Assembly (NCBI GenBank): GCA_003024785.1
Contig: PUQB01000025.1
Coordinates: 930,001-994,000 of the forward strand
Direction of reading: 5' to 3'
Length of the DNA: 64,000 nt
Origin: Selaginella tamariscina
Lineage: Eukaryota; Streptophyta; Lycopodiopsida; Selaginellales; Selaginellaceae
Program-made: the position numbers and the translations under genes
The notes under the pieces: generated by a model
Seen by the model: only the letters and a program-made list of their open reading frames with translations
Told to the model about the DNA's origin: nothing
Database searches by the model: none
Shown: positions 45,701 to 58,717 of the stretch, piece by piece
How positions within the stretch are numbered: the first letter of the stretch is position 1
Layout: every line of letters starts with the position of its first letter

Positions 45701-47089
45701 TGACAACGAAAACTCTGCCTTGCAACTCTACTTTCAGGCAAGCTCTCTCTCTCTCTCGCTCTCAGTATTATAAATTTTGCGAATTCTAGGTCGGTCAAGA
45801 CGAAACAACACTGAATATACTCGTAGAGTTATTTGTACTCACTGCAAAGCAGCCGGCATTTCACCAACTAAGAACTGTTGAGCAACTTGGCTATGTTGTG
45901 GCCCTTTTAAGCAGGTATGCACACAACACATGTACACGCACACATTTTGAACTATATATGGTTTATTTAATAGTGTTAGTTGTTTATGTACCGTTTATTG
46001 GTGCTTGCATTCTTAGAGACGACTCTGGAATCCAAGGTGTTCAATTTGTCATTCAGTCCACTCTGAAGGTAAACTTTTAACATTAACGTAATAATGCTTA
46101 AGGAGTTGGCATAGGGGTGTATGTGTATTATCAATGTATATACACCTATAGATGCTTAAATGGTATTTGATTTTGCATCAGCATCTATATACTATATGCT
46201 GCAGGATCCAAAAGCAGTTGAAGATAGAGTTGAAGAGTTCTTGAAGTTGTTTGAGCTTATGCTTATGGAGTTGACAGATGAAGAGTTTAAGGTGTGTTTT
46301 TACACTATCACACGCGCACGCACACACACAGAGCACATTCTGGTACTTATGTTTTATATGTTTAGAGGAACGTGGACGCTCTCATCGACATCAAACTTGA
46401 AAAGCACAAGAACCTGTGGGAGGAAACTAACTTCTATTGGAGAGAAATTGACGACGGTGGTTGCAAGTTTGACAGACAACAAGTCGAGGTGTGTGTGTGT
46501 GTGTGTGTGTCTCTCTCTCTCTCTCTTGTTTATATGTTATGTATATGAGTGTGTATTCTTCGTTTTATGCTGGTCATCTAAGTTTACGTATCATGTGTAT
46601 TTATTGATAATCAGGCAACTATGAATAGCTTATAATGTCTTAATAGAGCTGTAATAATATTAAGATGTTTATTTAATAATTGTGTGTTTATTTTGGAAAG
46701 GTGGCGGCTCTGAGAACCTTAAAGAAAGAACAGCTGCTTAACTTCTATCTGGAACACATCAAACATGGTGCACCATCTAGAAGGAAGCTTAGCATGCAAG
46801 TTTTTGGTAAACTTCACACGCAAGAGCTGGAGCTTGTCAAAAAGGAAACCAAGGTACAATAAGTAGTGTGTGTTTGTACCCTTTTACATATACATATACT
46901 GCATATATGTGTGCATATATGTGTATTTAGTAGTGTGTGTTTGTAACCTTTGTTACATATACGTATACTGTGTGTATTTAGAAAGATTCACACACTTTAA
47001 ATACCATCTTTTTTCAGGACAAGTGTATAATCGAGGATCTCTTTACTTTTAAACGGTCGCAGGGATTGTATGGATCCCTCAAGGTCTAA
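40655..47089 (+). CDS. insulysin-type M16 zinc metalloprotease (IDE family), 27 exons, about 950 aa
   Basis: Exons: 40655-40771, 40902-40977, 41082-41148, 41546-41630, 41721-41795, 41859-41904, 41975-42025, 42103-42224, 42309-42419, 42532-42693, 42788-42879, 43035-43120, 43191-43277, 43373-43476, 43565-43667, 43741-43836, 44115-44304, 44449-44510, about 44577-44685, 44994-45194, 45529-45737, 45790-45914, 46017-46068, 46205-46291, 46366-46488, 46701-46853, 47018-47089. Motifs: LSGLAHFL.HM (inverted zinc motif HxxEH), HGGRSNAFTDSEDTNFHFE, IEPWYGT, RTVEQLGYVV. The family degrades peptides in a closed chamber; plant members are cytosolic or peroxisomal. The length equals the usual family length. 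About twelve 1-nt indels break the first half and two the second half; exons 12-18 and 21-27 are clean. One breaks the codon for the catalytic Glu at the exon 2/3 junction. The intron after 45737 is GC-AG. Confidence 0.85.
45357..45403. repeat. perfect 18-bp inverted repeat in a protease-gene intron
   Basis: Arms GTACAGCATGCCACAGTA (45357-45374) and its exact reverse complement (45386-45403), with an 11-nt loop. It lies in the intron after exon 20. Sequence outside the arms does not pair further. Confidence 0.85.
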
Positions 47090-49387
47090 AGAAATTAAAT
47101 ACAGCTATTATAACTTTTTATTTTTTAATTCTTTATAAAACTAAGGTTAATAAAAAGTTAATCAAAATAATATACACATTCATTCTCTTTCTTTTAACGT
47201 AACAAACAAGCACTTCAAACATAAAAGCTAAATTTATGAATCAATATGAATTTTTGTATATCTTCAAAAAATAGCATTTTAATTTATTTTTAAAAATATA
47301 ATAGTGGAGTATTTATAATACTTATTTATAATGCCTTGTGGGAATTATTAAAAATATATGGATATTCCTTGTATAGTTGTTACATAAGAAAATTAAAGTA
47401 ATTAAAAAAACAAAAAAAAAACAGTAATAAATACACAAATAAATGAATAAATAAGAAATATAAATCTTGTCTATAGGAATAACTCTATCATACAGAAAAT
47501 ATTATGTATATCTAGCTTTCTTTATTTATAATTACAATGTATATATATTAAAACTAATTCTTTGCAAAGTGTTTTAACACATATTCACTTTGAAGTACTT
47601 GTATATTCTTTTATGTACAAAATTTAGTACATAAGATTATTAGCCATGGTAGAACTTTTATATTTTTTAGAGTTATTGAAATAGTAACATGCTAGATAAA
47701 GTTAATACTAATATATGTAAGAACACAAATTCTTAAACTATATATTATAGTATTGTTTATATACAAAATACATAAAGATGTAGTATTTTTTATTTTATTT
47801 TTTTTATTAATGAATATATTTATAATATATTCTTGATTCAAGTATATTTAAAATATATTTAAAATTGACCCTAATCTTATGTTTAAGTTCGCCTTCCCTC
47901 TCTTAGTTAATTGTTAATATTAAAAAAATAATTAAATTGTCACTTAAAAATAAAAAAGATAAAAAGAGAACCTCTTTCATATTCTTTCATATTTCATTTG
48001 TATTTCCACACTTTTTTTTTTTTCTTTTTCATAATCTTTCATTAAAATTTATTACTCAAACGGTGTTAAATGACAGTAAAGTGCAATTCTTAAAAATGAA
48101 TTTTATACTACTTATAAAATGAAGATCTTAATACAATTATCCAACACAAAAGATCTTATAATTTAACGTGACAATGAAAAACATTATAAATACAAATATT
48201 AATCTTCCCTTTTTTTCTAATTTTGTTTCTTATCTTTGTGTTTGTTTTATGAAACTTATAACTTCTATAACACTATCTAAATTATTTCTTATAAAATTGA
48301 GCACCACTCATCAAGAATATTTATTAATAATTCAGCACTAATAACACATCAATTTAATATTATAAAATTATAAATCACAATTGGAAGTGTTTATGATCTT
48401 TAAATCGAATGTATATTTATATCACACACTTCTCAATATTTAATTAGATATTGGATTTGTCTTTAAACAAAATGTTTTCCATTCTATTCAAATGGAAACA
48501 CATTTTGTTTAAAGAAAAAAAAGTTATGTAAATAAATTAAATTTGGCATTCAAATTTTAAATAAATAAATGAATTTAAATAATTAAAGTTATTTTAGTTA
48601 TAAACTTAATATTTATTTTTTATTTAAAATTAATTTTTAATAATATTTATATCTTTTTCTAATAGTGTGGATCTTTAACAATCCATAATGTCTATAAAAT
48701 ATGAGGTGCTTACAAATTTATACCACATACATTCTCGTACAACTTCACATTTACCCTTGTCAATGTGCAAAACATAAACAACCTACAATTAATTTATACA
48801 CTCGGTTTAACTATTGTAGGACTCTTCCTTTGTTGAACTACCTTATTATTACGTTTTATTAGTGATTTATTAGAAAGTTGAACTGTTGGTCACATATGTA
48901 AAAGGTGATTGTGAATTATTAAATTCCTTTATAATAATCTTCTTTAAAACAAAACTTACTCTTTTTAAGTTCCATGACAATTAAGTTGTTACATGTTGCA
49001 ACCGACCATTCCATTGGTACCTTTGAAATATTACTAATTTCTTAGGTGTCTAGAAACGTGTGACCTCGTTTTCACAAAACCATAGTCATGCTTTACTAAG
49101 AACATCATTGATTGAATATAAGCCTATAATATAAAGTACAACATTTAATAATTCCATCTTACACTTGCAATAATCTTTCTTTTCTATATGCCATGCAAGT
49201 AACTTATGTTCATTTTGGAACTTTATAAATTTGTCACTTTATCTTGTGAATATCTTCTTTAATTACTACTTTGCAAGTACCAATTGATCTTTCTTCAAAT
49301 TTGATATTACATTTGGAATTAGAGTCATGAATGAGGACATTCACATTCACATATTCTAGATGGTGAATGTCATTGGATCTTATTTAA
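47090..49387. other. AT-rich intergenic region, no gene seen
   Basis: Very AT-rich with homopolymer runs. Apart from the 3' flank of the protease gene I see no coding signal. The part from about 48650 resembles in style the decayed DNA at 15111-20900. It was contiguous with 62939-64000 before element A2 inserted. Confidence 0.5.
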
Positions 49388-49914
49388 TGTTAAGCCACGA
49401 TCCAGGAACTAGGAAGAGAGCAGGGTTCCAAGAACAAGAAGGCTTGACTTAGGAGCAAGACATGGATCATGACAAGAAGTAGGAACTCATGAGCAAGACA
49501 AGGCACAAGACAGGATCTAGAAGCAAGATAGGAACAGGAGGCAAGAAGTAAGACACGAACAAGAATGATCGTAGAATGATTGGTGTTGATAGTAACTGAT
49601 TGTACAACAACTAGGTCGAAGCTTTTATGCTCACAACTCCAAGAGCTAATCTAGGCATGAGTGCTAAAAGTGGTTGCATACATCTAAAAGTGGCAATATG
49701 CATGTAGAGGCTAAAACGAGTCCACATGTCCCTTATCCTCTAGGCATATCCTATGGTATATCTTGTAGGAATATCCTGTAGGCATATCCTCTAGGAATAT
49801 CCTGTAGGTATATCTTGTAAGAATATTCTGTAGGCATATCCTATATCCCGTATCCTGTATTCTGTATCCGGAATCCTGTATTTGAAATCCTGTATCCTGT
49901 ATCGGGTTGTGACA
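49388..49914 (-). repeat. 3' LTR of A2
   Basis: 527 bp, TGTTAAGCC...GTTGTGACA, with the GTATCCTGTAGG-type array at its right end. The polypurine tract TTTAGGGAGAGGTGC (minus strand) adjoins it. Confidence 0.85.
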
Positions 49915-49924
49915 GCACCTCTCC

Positions 49925-52147
49925 CTAAAGACGAGTTCCACGAGTCTTGAGACCTGATTTAGCAGGATAATGCCGATGGAAAGCAATAACTTTGGAAGAA
50001 GCATGGAGTAAGTTGGATGCAGGTTCCCAAGTGCGATCGGTAGGCAAATAACCTTTCCAATCCACCAAGTATTGAAGTTGGCGACGATGAAGACGAGAAT
50101 CAAGGATGGCTACAACTTCGTACTCATGTTCATCCTCGATGACCACAGGAGGGGAGGAGAAGAAGCACAACTAAGAAGAGAAGAAGGATGATACGGCTCC
50201 AATAAAGAGGTGTGAAACACAAGATGAAGTTTCACCGTAGATAGTAACTCAAGTCTGAAAGCTATAAGATTGACCTCCGCTGCAATCCTGTAAGGACCCA
50301 ATCGTTGAAAATCCAACTTAGAAGAAGGCCTGTTGGTGCGAATATGTCGACGAAGAAGCCACACGAGATCACCAATCTTGTATGCAGGTGCCAGCTGACG
50401 ATGAGCATCAGTATGATGCTTGTACCTTTTCTGTGCTTACTGAAGATAAACCCGGAGATCCTCTTGTACCTAACAAAGATGCTAGAGATGATCATGTACT
50501 GTAGGAGCGGAAGAAGGAGAAGCAGGAGGAGCAAAGTCAAAACGTGGATGGTAACCTGTAAGAGCAAAGAAAAGTGTCTGGCCTGTAGATGCGTGAACGG
50601 AGTTGTTGTAGGCAAACTCCGTCATTGGAAGAAGGTCCAACCAGTTGTCCTGTTGGTAACTAATGAAGCAATGAAGATACTATTCTAAGGTCTGAATTGT
50701 GCATTCTGACTGCCCATCAGTTTGTGGATGATATCCTGAAGAAAGATCCGCTTTAACCTGTAGACTCCGAAGAAGCTCTCACCAAAACTTGAACATGAAT
50801 TGTGGACCTCGATTAAAAACAATGCTCTCAGGAAGATCATGGTGTCGAAACACTTCATAGATCACCAACTTAGTAGTTGTCTGGCCTGTAGCAGTCTTGT
50901 TACATGGTAAGAAATGAGCATGTTTGGTGAAACGGTCAACCACCACAAGAACTGCATCAAATCCACGAGAAAGAGGAAGATCTATGAGGAAATCCATAAA
51001 AATGGATCTCCAAGGAGCAGAAGGAACAGGAAGAGGGCGCGTGACAAGGCATCTTCGACCTATTGCAGGTGTCGCAACTCTGTACAAACTTGTCCACAAA
51101 ACCTCGCAACCCAAGCCACTAATAGTTGCAAGTCACCAACTCAACTGTCTTGGCCACACCAAAATGTCTTGTAGCCGGGTATCATGACAATCCTATACCA
51201 CACGAGTTCTGCAAACACCAACAGGAACGTACAGGAGACCTTTCCGGTACAGGAGTCCGTCCTGTATGGCAAACAACTTGTAGTCTGTACGGGAACTGGA
51301 GCAAGAGGAGCTTGCAATGTCAGGACTAATGTGTGAGAACACATTCCTTGCCAAGTCGTCTGTAGCCAACTGCAAATGGATGTCTTGTAGACCTGATGAA
51401 TCTGTAGTGCCGCAAGCTAGAAACGATCAGGACCCAACAACACTTGCCTTTGACAATCATATGTAGGATCGCTCGGGGTCAATGCAAGGTAAGGGTGCCT
51501 AGACAATGTGTTTGTCTTACCATTCTGGAAACCGGGCCTGTAAACGATGACAAAATCAAAACGTGATAGGAATTCTGCCCACCTAGCCTGTCGCCGACTG
51601 ACAACTCGAACCGTTTGAAAAAAACTCCAGGTTCTTGTGATCCGTAAGGACTTATACAGGATGCACAGCACCTTTCAGGAAGTGCCGCCACTCGAACGAA
51701 TCCACAATGGCCTTGAGTTCCTTGTTATGAATGTCATAATTGATCTCCGCTGAAAGGAACTTACAAGAGTGAAAGGCTACAGAATGGAGTAACTTGTCTT
51801 CTCCAACTTGTGATAGGATAGAACTTACCACAAAATCCGAAGCATTTGCTTCAACGAAGAAGGGACGGGAGGATCAGGATGTACTAGGATCGGAGCTGTC
51901 ATAAAGGCGTCCTTGAGTGCTGTGAATGCATGTTCCGCCTTGTCAAACCAAGAGAAAACCCTATGCGCTTGGTGAGTTCCATGAGTGGAAGTACACGCTT
52001 GGAGAAGTCCTGTATGAACCGCCTGTAGAAGTTTGCAAAGTCAAGCAAACATTGTACGTCTCGTACAAACTTGGGCCTCTCCCACTCCACGATGGTCTTC
52101 ACCTTGTGCATGTCCATGGAAACACCAGCAGGAGAGACGATGTAGCC
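49925..52147 (-). pseudogene. A2 pol, C-terminal half: RT thumb, RNase H, integrase, chromodomain
   Basis: In minus-strand order: RT thumb ([20 protein letters not shown]), RNase H remnants (RWAEFLSRFDFVIVYRPGFQ), integrase core (FMDFLIDLPLSRGFDAVLVV, FNRGPQFMFKFW) and chromodomain ([33 protein letters not shown]). The second catalytic Asp of integrase is Asn (FNRG for SDRG). Several frameshifts and stops occur. Confidence 0.85.
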
Positions 52148-52152
52148 CAAGA

Positions 52153-52325
52153 TGTCATAGTTCTAACCTGGTGAGATGACTACCTGGGTAAAGATTGTGG
52201 GATATGTGGGATATGTGGGCAAAAGGACCCAAGCGGACCTGGGTCATCATGACCAAGGGCCCTCTCATAAACACCAATTGGCCCTTTGCCTAGTTGGCAT
52301 AAGGGGAGAGGGAAAGGTTGTGACA
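52153..52325 (+). repeat. TRIM-type LTR at the left end of the chimeric element
   Basis: 173 bp, TGTCATAGTTCTAACCTGG...GGTTGTGACA. It is the reverse complement of the TRIM LTRs at 58718-58889 and 59349-59512, almost without difference. Confidence 0.85.
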
Positions 52326-52342
52326 ATTGGTAGCGGAGCAAG
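52326..52342 (+). other. tRNA primer-binding site and leader start of the chromovirus
   Basis: ATTGGTAGCGGAGCAAG resembles the iMet-tRNA complement (TGGTATCAGAGC) with changes. The following leader (to 52653) aligns with B2 at 7321-7560. Confidence 0.6.
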
Positions 52343-52653
52343 TTCTCTGCGGTCAGTAGGACTACCTTAAGTCATAGAGTGTTTCAATGTTTAGATAACT
52401 CTAAATTCTTGATCTACTCTATCGCTTTGGTTAACATGTCTGTATTCTGCGCAGAGAGTTTTGATCCTGTGAGTTGTCAAACTTCGGAGAACACTTGCTC
52501 AGTGAGTCGGCGTGAGATTCTAGGTATGTCCGAAAGTCTTATGCTAGTTCAAGCTGATGTGTGTGGTGTACAACCTGTGCAGGGTGTTTCCAAACTTAAC
52601 ATTGGGAATATTCTGAGCATAATTCTCTGAGTGTTGAAACTAGGGTTCAAACG

Positions 52654-55600
52654 ATGAGCAAAAGAAAGCAACCGGAGCCTGAGGCAGAGAGGGCTGTCGC
52701 AGAGGCTCAAAATGAGGAGATGGATGAAGCTGATCCAGGTCGACCCCCTAGGGCTAGGCAGCGACCTGGTTGGCGTGAAATAATGATGGATGCCCTAAAC
52801 GAACTTCGAGGGGATCTTGGGATTGAATGACAGAATCGATAATGTTGCCGTTCGGATTCCAACGAATACGGCAGTGCCAGACGTTCCGCAACCAGACACA
52901 CGGAAAAAGAAGAAGAAGCATGACTCAGAGTCAGGTTCCTCTGAATCAGATTCTTCGACGGAAGTAGTTGGTGGAGGTCCCAGTAAATTCAAACCGGTAA
53001 AGCCTTCGAATTTCATGGGTTCAAAGGATTACAAGGTTTTGGATGACTGGTTGTATGATATGGAAAGCTATTTCGAGGCTGCTTCCGTGAGAAAGACAGA
53101 AAAGGTTGCATGTGCTAAGCAGTTTCTTAAAGAAGAAGCTAAGACTTGGTGGCGAATTGTTGAAGGTGAACGTGGATACCGAAACAGCTGGAAGCACATG
53201 AAAAAGGAGATCAAAAAGCAGTATATGCCGGATGATCTCGGTTTGCGATTGCGTGCTGACCTGGCACTTTGTCAACAGGGAGTTCGGGGAAGTCCTATGG
53301 ACCACGTTTATCGATTCGAAAGTGTACGGCGATTGGTGCCAAATATGAGCGATGATGAAGCTCGAAGTTGCTTCATGGCTAGCTTGAATGAGAAAACGCG
53401 AAGGGAGATCTTAAGGTACAAGCCCACAAGCTATCGGGAATGTCAAGAGGCAGCTCAAAAGGTTGCTTATGGCATGTCGTTAGAAGACTTGTACAAAGGG
53501 GAGGAAGCAAAACCTAAACCAAGGAGGTTTCCTCCAAAGTCTGGGTTCAGAAGGTTTGATAGGCGACCAGATCAATCGCCATCAATTCGAAGTGCAAGTC
53601 CCTTTGTTGGCAGTTCCAAGTTTTCGGACACATCAAGACCCACCGGATTTCGGAAACCATTGGCGTTACCACCTCCTCAGCAGACCAAAGGATCGGCTCC
53701 AAAGTCTGCTCCCCCGCGTTCCGCAGGCGGGGTCGTGAAATGTTATAATTGTAACAAGCCTGGTCATTTTGCTAAAGAGTGTCCGGCACCCTCACAACAA
53801 TCAGGACATTTCAAGGCGATGGTAGAAGAGGAAGTTGCTGAACCAGAAACGCTTGAAGATCCGGAAGATGAGGTAATGTTGTGCCAGACACAACCTGCCT
53901 TATTCGCTATTCAAGACAAAACTGACCCTTTGCTATATTTGACAGGAAGGATACGAGGGGACCGAGTCCGAATGATGATCGATACTGGAGCAACATACAA
54001 CTTCATATCGACTAGTCTAGCTCGTCGATTGAATTTGGATGTAATAAAGATGTGTGAAATAAAGATCAATTTTGGCAAAGGTTCTCAAAATACTAATAAT
54101 ATAGCAAGGGCAGTTCCTGTCCAAATCAAAGATTGGAAGGCTAAGCTAGACTTAGTTGTCTTGAATATGACGGGGTTTGACTTTGTTCTGGGTATGGAAT
54201 GGTTCCATAAACATGTAATCGAAATGAGGGGTTCCGGAGATAATCGAATCACGCTTGCAGCAGATAAAGAAGCCATTAGAAAAACGACGCTCAGAATGGA
54301 AACGCTAACTGATAGGGATTGGAATCCTATGTTCCTTACCTTGACTCAGTTGCGTAAAGCAGTTAGACATCGGGAACGTGTGTTTCTTGCAATGGTTTTG
54401 GATACTGGTGAAGTCAAAATAGGAGATGGTCAAGAACATGTTCCCGAACCTATTTTGGAAGTCTTGAACATGTTTAGGGACGTGTTACCGGAAGATTTGC
54501 CGCCTGAGTTACCTCCACGTCGAGCTGTGGACCACAGAATAGAGGTTTTGCCGGGTTCGTCTCCACCGGCAAGAGCCCCATATCGGTTAAATCCTCAAGA
54601 GTTGATTGAATTGAAGAGACAGCTGACGGAATTGGTTGGTCGAGGACACATTCGACCTAGTCGATCACCATATGGTGCACCGATCTTGTTTGTAATGAAA
54701 AAGGATGGTACGATGCGAATGTGTGTGGACTATCGAGCACTGAACGCGATAACTATCAAAAACAAGTATCCTCTTCCGCGAGTGGACGACTTGTTTGATA
54801 GACTATCAAAAGCAAAGTACTTTTCAAGAATAGACTTGAGGTCTGGGTACCATCAGATTCGGGTAGCAGAGAATGACATTGAGAAGACCGCTTTTCGAAC
54901 GCGTTATGGATCATTTGAGTTTCTAGTCTTGCCATTCGGGTTGTGCAATGCTCCAGCAACTTTTTGCACAATGATGGATGATGTGTTTAGAGACTATCTA
55001 GACGAGTTCGTGGTGGTGTATATTGATGACATTCTGGTTTTCAGTTCGACAATTGAAGAACATGTGGAACACTTAGAAAAAGTGTTTCAGAGGTTGAGAG
55101 AGAACCAGTTGTATGCTAAAGAAAGCAAGTGCGCATTTGGTCAAACCAAGATAGATTTCTTGGGACACTTGATCTCAGGTGGGGAGGTTGCCATGGACCC
55201 AAAGAAAATTCAAGCTATTACTGAGTGGATGACCTTAAAAGACGTGCATGAAGTTAGATCATTTCTTGGTCTGACAGGGTATTACCGAAGATTCATAAAG
55301 GGTTACTCAGAAATAGCGGCCCCATTGACAGATCTTACGAAGAACATTCCATGGCATTGGACTCCAGAGTGCCAACGTGCATTCGTCAAACTCAAAGAGG
55401 CTATCTCTTCTGAGCCAGTTTTGCAGTTGCCCATCTTTGAAGATCCCTTTGAAGTAGAATGTGACGCTTCCGACTTTGCAATTGGTGGTGTATTGCAACA
55501 AAAAGGACATCCAGTGTCCTTTTCTCGAAGAAGTTAGATGCCGCGCAAACTCGATGGCCTACCCACGAAAAGGAGATGTATGCTATTGTTGCTTCCTTGG

Positions 55601-57323
55601 AGTATTGGCGTCATTATCTTCCAAGTCATGGCACTGTGGTTTGGACAGATAGTGTAACTCTAAGGTATTTTGAAACGCAGCCGAAGCTATCACCAAAGTA
55701 TGCTAGATGGCAGCAGAAGTTGGCACGATTTCAGCCTGAAATCAGACATAAGGCGGGAAAGGACAATGTGGTAGCTGATGCACTCAGTAGAAAGGGTCAT
55801 CTTCGTATTATGTCAGCACCCGTGTCAACTTTGGTGGATGAATTTGTGACGGCGTATCCTCAGGACAAGTTTGCCAAGGAAGCTTTGAGCCTGGTGGCAA
55901 AGAGGAAACAAGTTCATCAATTACGAAGAGATGGTAATATTCCAGCAGGAATAGAAAGTCGAATGGATGCACTCAAACAGGCCCATTTTGCAGTACGAGA
56001 TGGAGTTCTTTATTATAAAGAAAAGAGACTCTATGTTCCAGAAGGGACATGGAGGGAGAGGCTATTAAGAGAGCATCACGACGTTCCTTTGGCAGGGCAT
56101 GGTGGAAGGCACAAGACGTTGGCTTTGTTGAAACAGGGATTCTATTGGCCGGGTATGATAGACGATGTTGCCAAGTATGTCAAGACATGCCCCACATGTC
56201 AACAAGTGAAAAGTCGTTCGCAAAAACGAGCTGGGAAGTTACAATGTATACCGATTCCAGAGCGGCCATTTCAAAGTGTTACTTTGGACTTTATCATGGG
56301 ATTGCCAAAATCTTGTGGTTTCAATGCTCTTATGGTGGTGGTCGATCGATTTTCAAAGGTTGCTCATTTCATTCCAACTGTAGAGACAGTGAATGCAAAA
56401 CAAGCAGCAAAGTTGTTCTTCCACGAAGTCGTAAGAGTGCGAGGGCTACCGGAAACGATGATCTCAGACCGGGATCCTCGATTTACTGGCAAGTTTTGGG
56501 GAACGTTGTTCAAGCAATTTGGGACGATGCTGAGGTTTAGTACGGCTTATCATCCACAAACGGATGGTCAGACGGAGAGGGTAAACCGACAAGTCGAGGA
56601 CTATCTCAGATGCTATGTTCAAGGTGATCAACTTGATTGGGCTGAACACTTAGATATGGCTGAGATATGTTACAATAACTCGATGCACACTGCAATCGGA
56701 TGTAGCCCGATGGAAGTGTTAACTGGGAATAAGGGTGGTATTCCTCAGAGTATGGTGTTACCGAAAGACGATAGCAATCGAGTTCCATCTGTAGCAGAGT
56801 TCACGGGACAATTGTATCGAACATGGGAAGCTGCTCGTCAAGCGATGGCTGCAGCAGGAAAGGTATCGTCAGCAGTACGATAAGCATCGGCGGGATGTAG
56901 AGTATCAGGTTGGGGATATGGTATTGTTGAGTACCAAAAACCTGAAGGTTCCAATGACTCTTTCGAGGAAGTTTCTATCGCACTACATAGGTCCATACAA
57001 GGTGGTGAAGCAAGTAGGGAAAGTGGCTTATGAGTTGGATCTTCCTCCGGAGTTGGGAACAATACACAATGTGTTTCATGTCAATTTGCTCGAGCCATTC
57101 CACAAAGATGAGAAACATCCGCAAAGATATGAAAACTTACGTCCCCCCTGAGCTGGTTCATGAAGGTACGGAGTACGAAGTCGAATCCATATTGGGCAAA
57201 AGGAGGTTTATGGGCGAAAACGTAAGTTTGAGTTCTATCGTCAAATGGAAAGGCTATCAGCGGTGCGAATCGACATGGGAACCATTGGAGAATCTACAAA
57301 ACGCGATGGAGTTGGGTGAATGA
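52654..57323 (+). pseudogene. chromovirus gag-pol polyprotein (family B), nearly intact
   Basis: Start MSKRKQPEPEAERAVAEAQN at 52654; a frameshift near 52815 leads into the long frame 52817-55537. Order: acidic N-terminus; gag core (about 53000-53450); zinc knuckle [14 protein letters not shown] (CX2CX4HX4C); protease [15 protein letters not shown] with [12 protein letters not shown] (YIDD at 55019-55030); RNase H ([14 protein letters not shown] ... DNVVADALSRKG); integrase zinc region (HGGRHKTLALL ... CPTCQQ) and core (VTLDFIMGLPKS, ISDRDPRFTGKFW, TDGQTERVNRQ); chromodomain (YEVESILGKRRF, SIVKWKGYQRCESTWEPLEN). Other frameshifts lie near 55517, 56866 and 57150, each one base. Catalytic residues are all kept, so it was active until recently. 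Chromodomains guide integration to marked chromatin. Confidence 0.9.
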
Positions 57324-57730
57324 GTTTGAGGCAAGGTCTCCAAACTAATTAAGGAATAAAGTTATTTCTTCTTAACCTAGGGGCCGACAGACAACATTAA
57401 CTAGAGGCCTCCGATATAAATTCTAGTTAACTAAAAGAAATTAACTAACTTGTTGTCTGTGTCGGGTGACAGACTTTGCAGACGTGCAAAAGGTCTCCAA
57501 ATGACTTCTTGTCGCAGGTGGTACCTCCGGCAGCTGAGTTCTCACTCAGTGAACGACGGTTCTGAAGTATTTGGCTTCGCGTAATGCAAGGGGGGTAATA
57601 AAACTTGTGAACTTTTTGCTGACTCCGCATAGAGTGATTAGCGTTAGTTTTCAGTTAATTTTTCCTAACCTAGTCTAGTCTTGGAGTTAGACGTCAACGA
57701 GGACGTTGACATTTTCAAAGGCGGGGAGTG
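57324..57730 (+). mobile_element. 3' untranslated region and polypurine tract of the chromovirus
   Basis: Noncoding, matches 2852-3505 and 11631-12290. It ends AAAGGCGGGGAGTG, the probable plus-strand priming tract, directly before the LTR. Confidence 0.75.
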
Positions 57731-58705
57731 TGTCATAGTTTTTACTATGACTCGACCCTTTACTTTGGGGTTTGACTGTTGTTACCTACTGGATTATGTG
57801 ACGAACCCTAGATGTAGAAGAAACAGGCCCGCATAGTGCACTTGGGTATCTAGTGATGGTCCGGCCGGGTGTCGTTAGGTATTTGCAAGAAACTCTAGGC
57901 GAAGCTAGCACTTCCATTTAGAACCCTCCCCCGTTTTGACGTTCCAGGTTAGGGTTCTTTGCAAATTATAGCTTGTCAAAATAAGGGTTAGGGACACCCC
58001 TAGGGTTGACCTAACCCTAGGGTTGCCCTAACCCCACGTCCTAAACCCCCCCCTAGGGGTTAGGTTTAGGATTAGGTTAGGACAACCATTTTCTCTAAGG
58101 GCTGGCATTTCCGTGCCAGCCCACTTACTCACTTAGGTAAACAGGGGGGGGGGGTCCGTCACATAAATAAGGTAGAGTATATGTAGTGAGGCTTCCTGGG
58201 TTCAAAAGAGAGCTCGTTAACCTCCTACCGGTGCAAGCTAAGCTTGTGTCGTCAAGGTGCAACCCTCTGTTGTGCCGCCCAAACTTCCACACGACAGGGG
58301 TACAACCCACCCTAGGGTTAGACTATCCTTATCGTTGGCAGGATCTTGCCTTTGAGACAAGGGCACGTCACTTCCAAGGAGTTAGCCAATTCCTTGGTCC
58401 GAAAACCTGCTCGCAAGCTCAAAGGTATTGCCCGAGTTCACGTTCCGCAAACTAGTGGTTGAGGCCTTGCTCCGGCCGCCTCAACCACGCCAAGCTAGGA
58501 ACAACACCTATAACTCGGCCAGTCCGTGCATCCTGATTCACAAGGTGAGTCTCGTTCGTGGACTTGGTCAGTTAGGGTTTAAGTTCCTAAGGGTTGGGTT
58601 CCTAATACGGGTTACTTTACCAGATTCCGTGGGGTTTCCAGAGAGGGGATTCCAGGGTTGGCACCTGGCAAGCCGCCTTTGTGGCACCAGGTAAAAACTC
58701 TGACA
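57731..58705 (+). repeat. shortened 3' LTR of family B chromovirus
   Basis: 975 bp with the family ends TGTCATAGTTTTTACTATGAC and AAAACTCTGACA. Other copies are about 1.7 kb, so about 0.7 kb of the interior is deleted. The G tract before CATAAATAAGG is kept (58145-58154). Confidence 0.8.
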
Positions 58706-58717
58706 ATTGGTACCAAA

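Noticed and set aside
52379-52630. Leader ORF between primer-binding site and gag
   Set aside because: It lies in the 5' leader, is not conserved in B2, and shows no domain.
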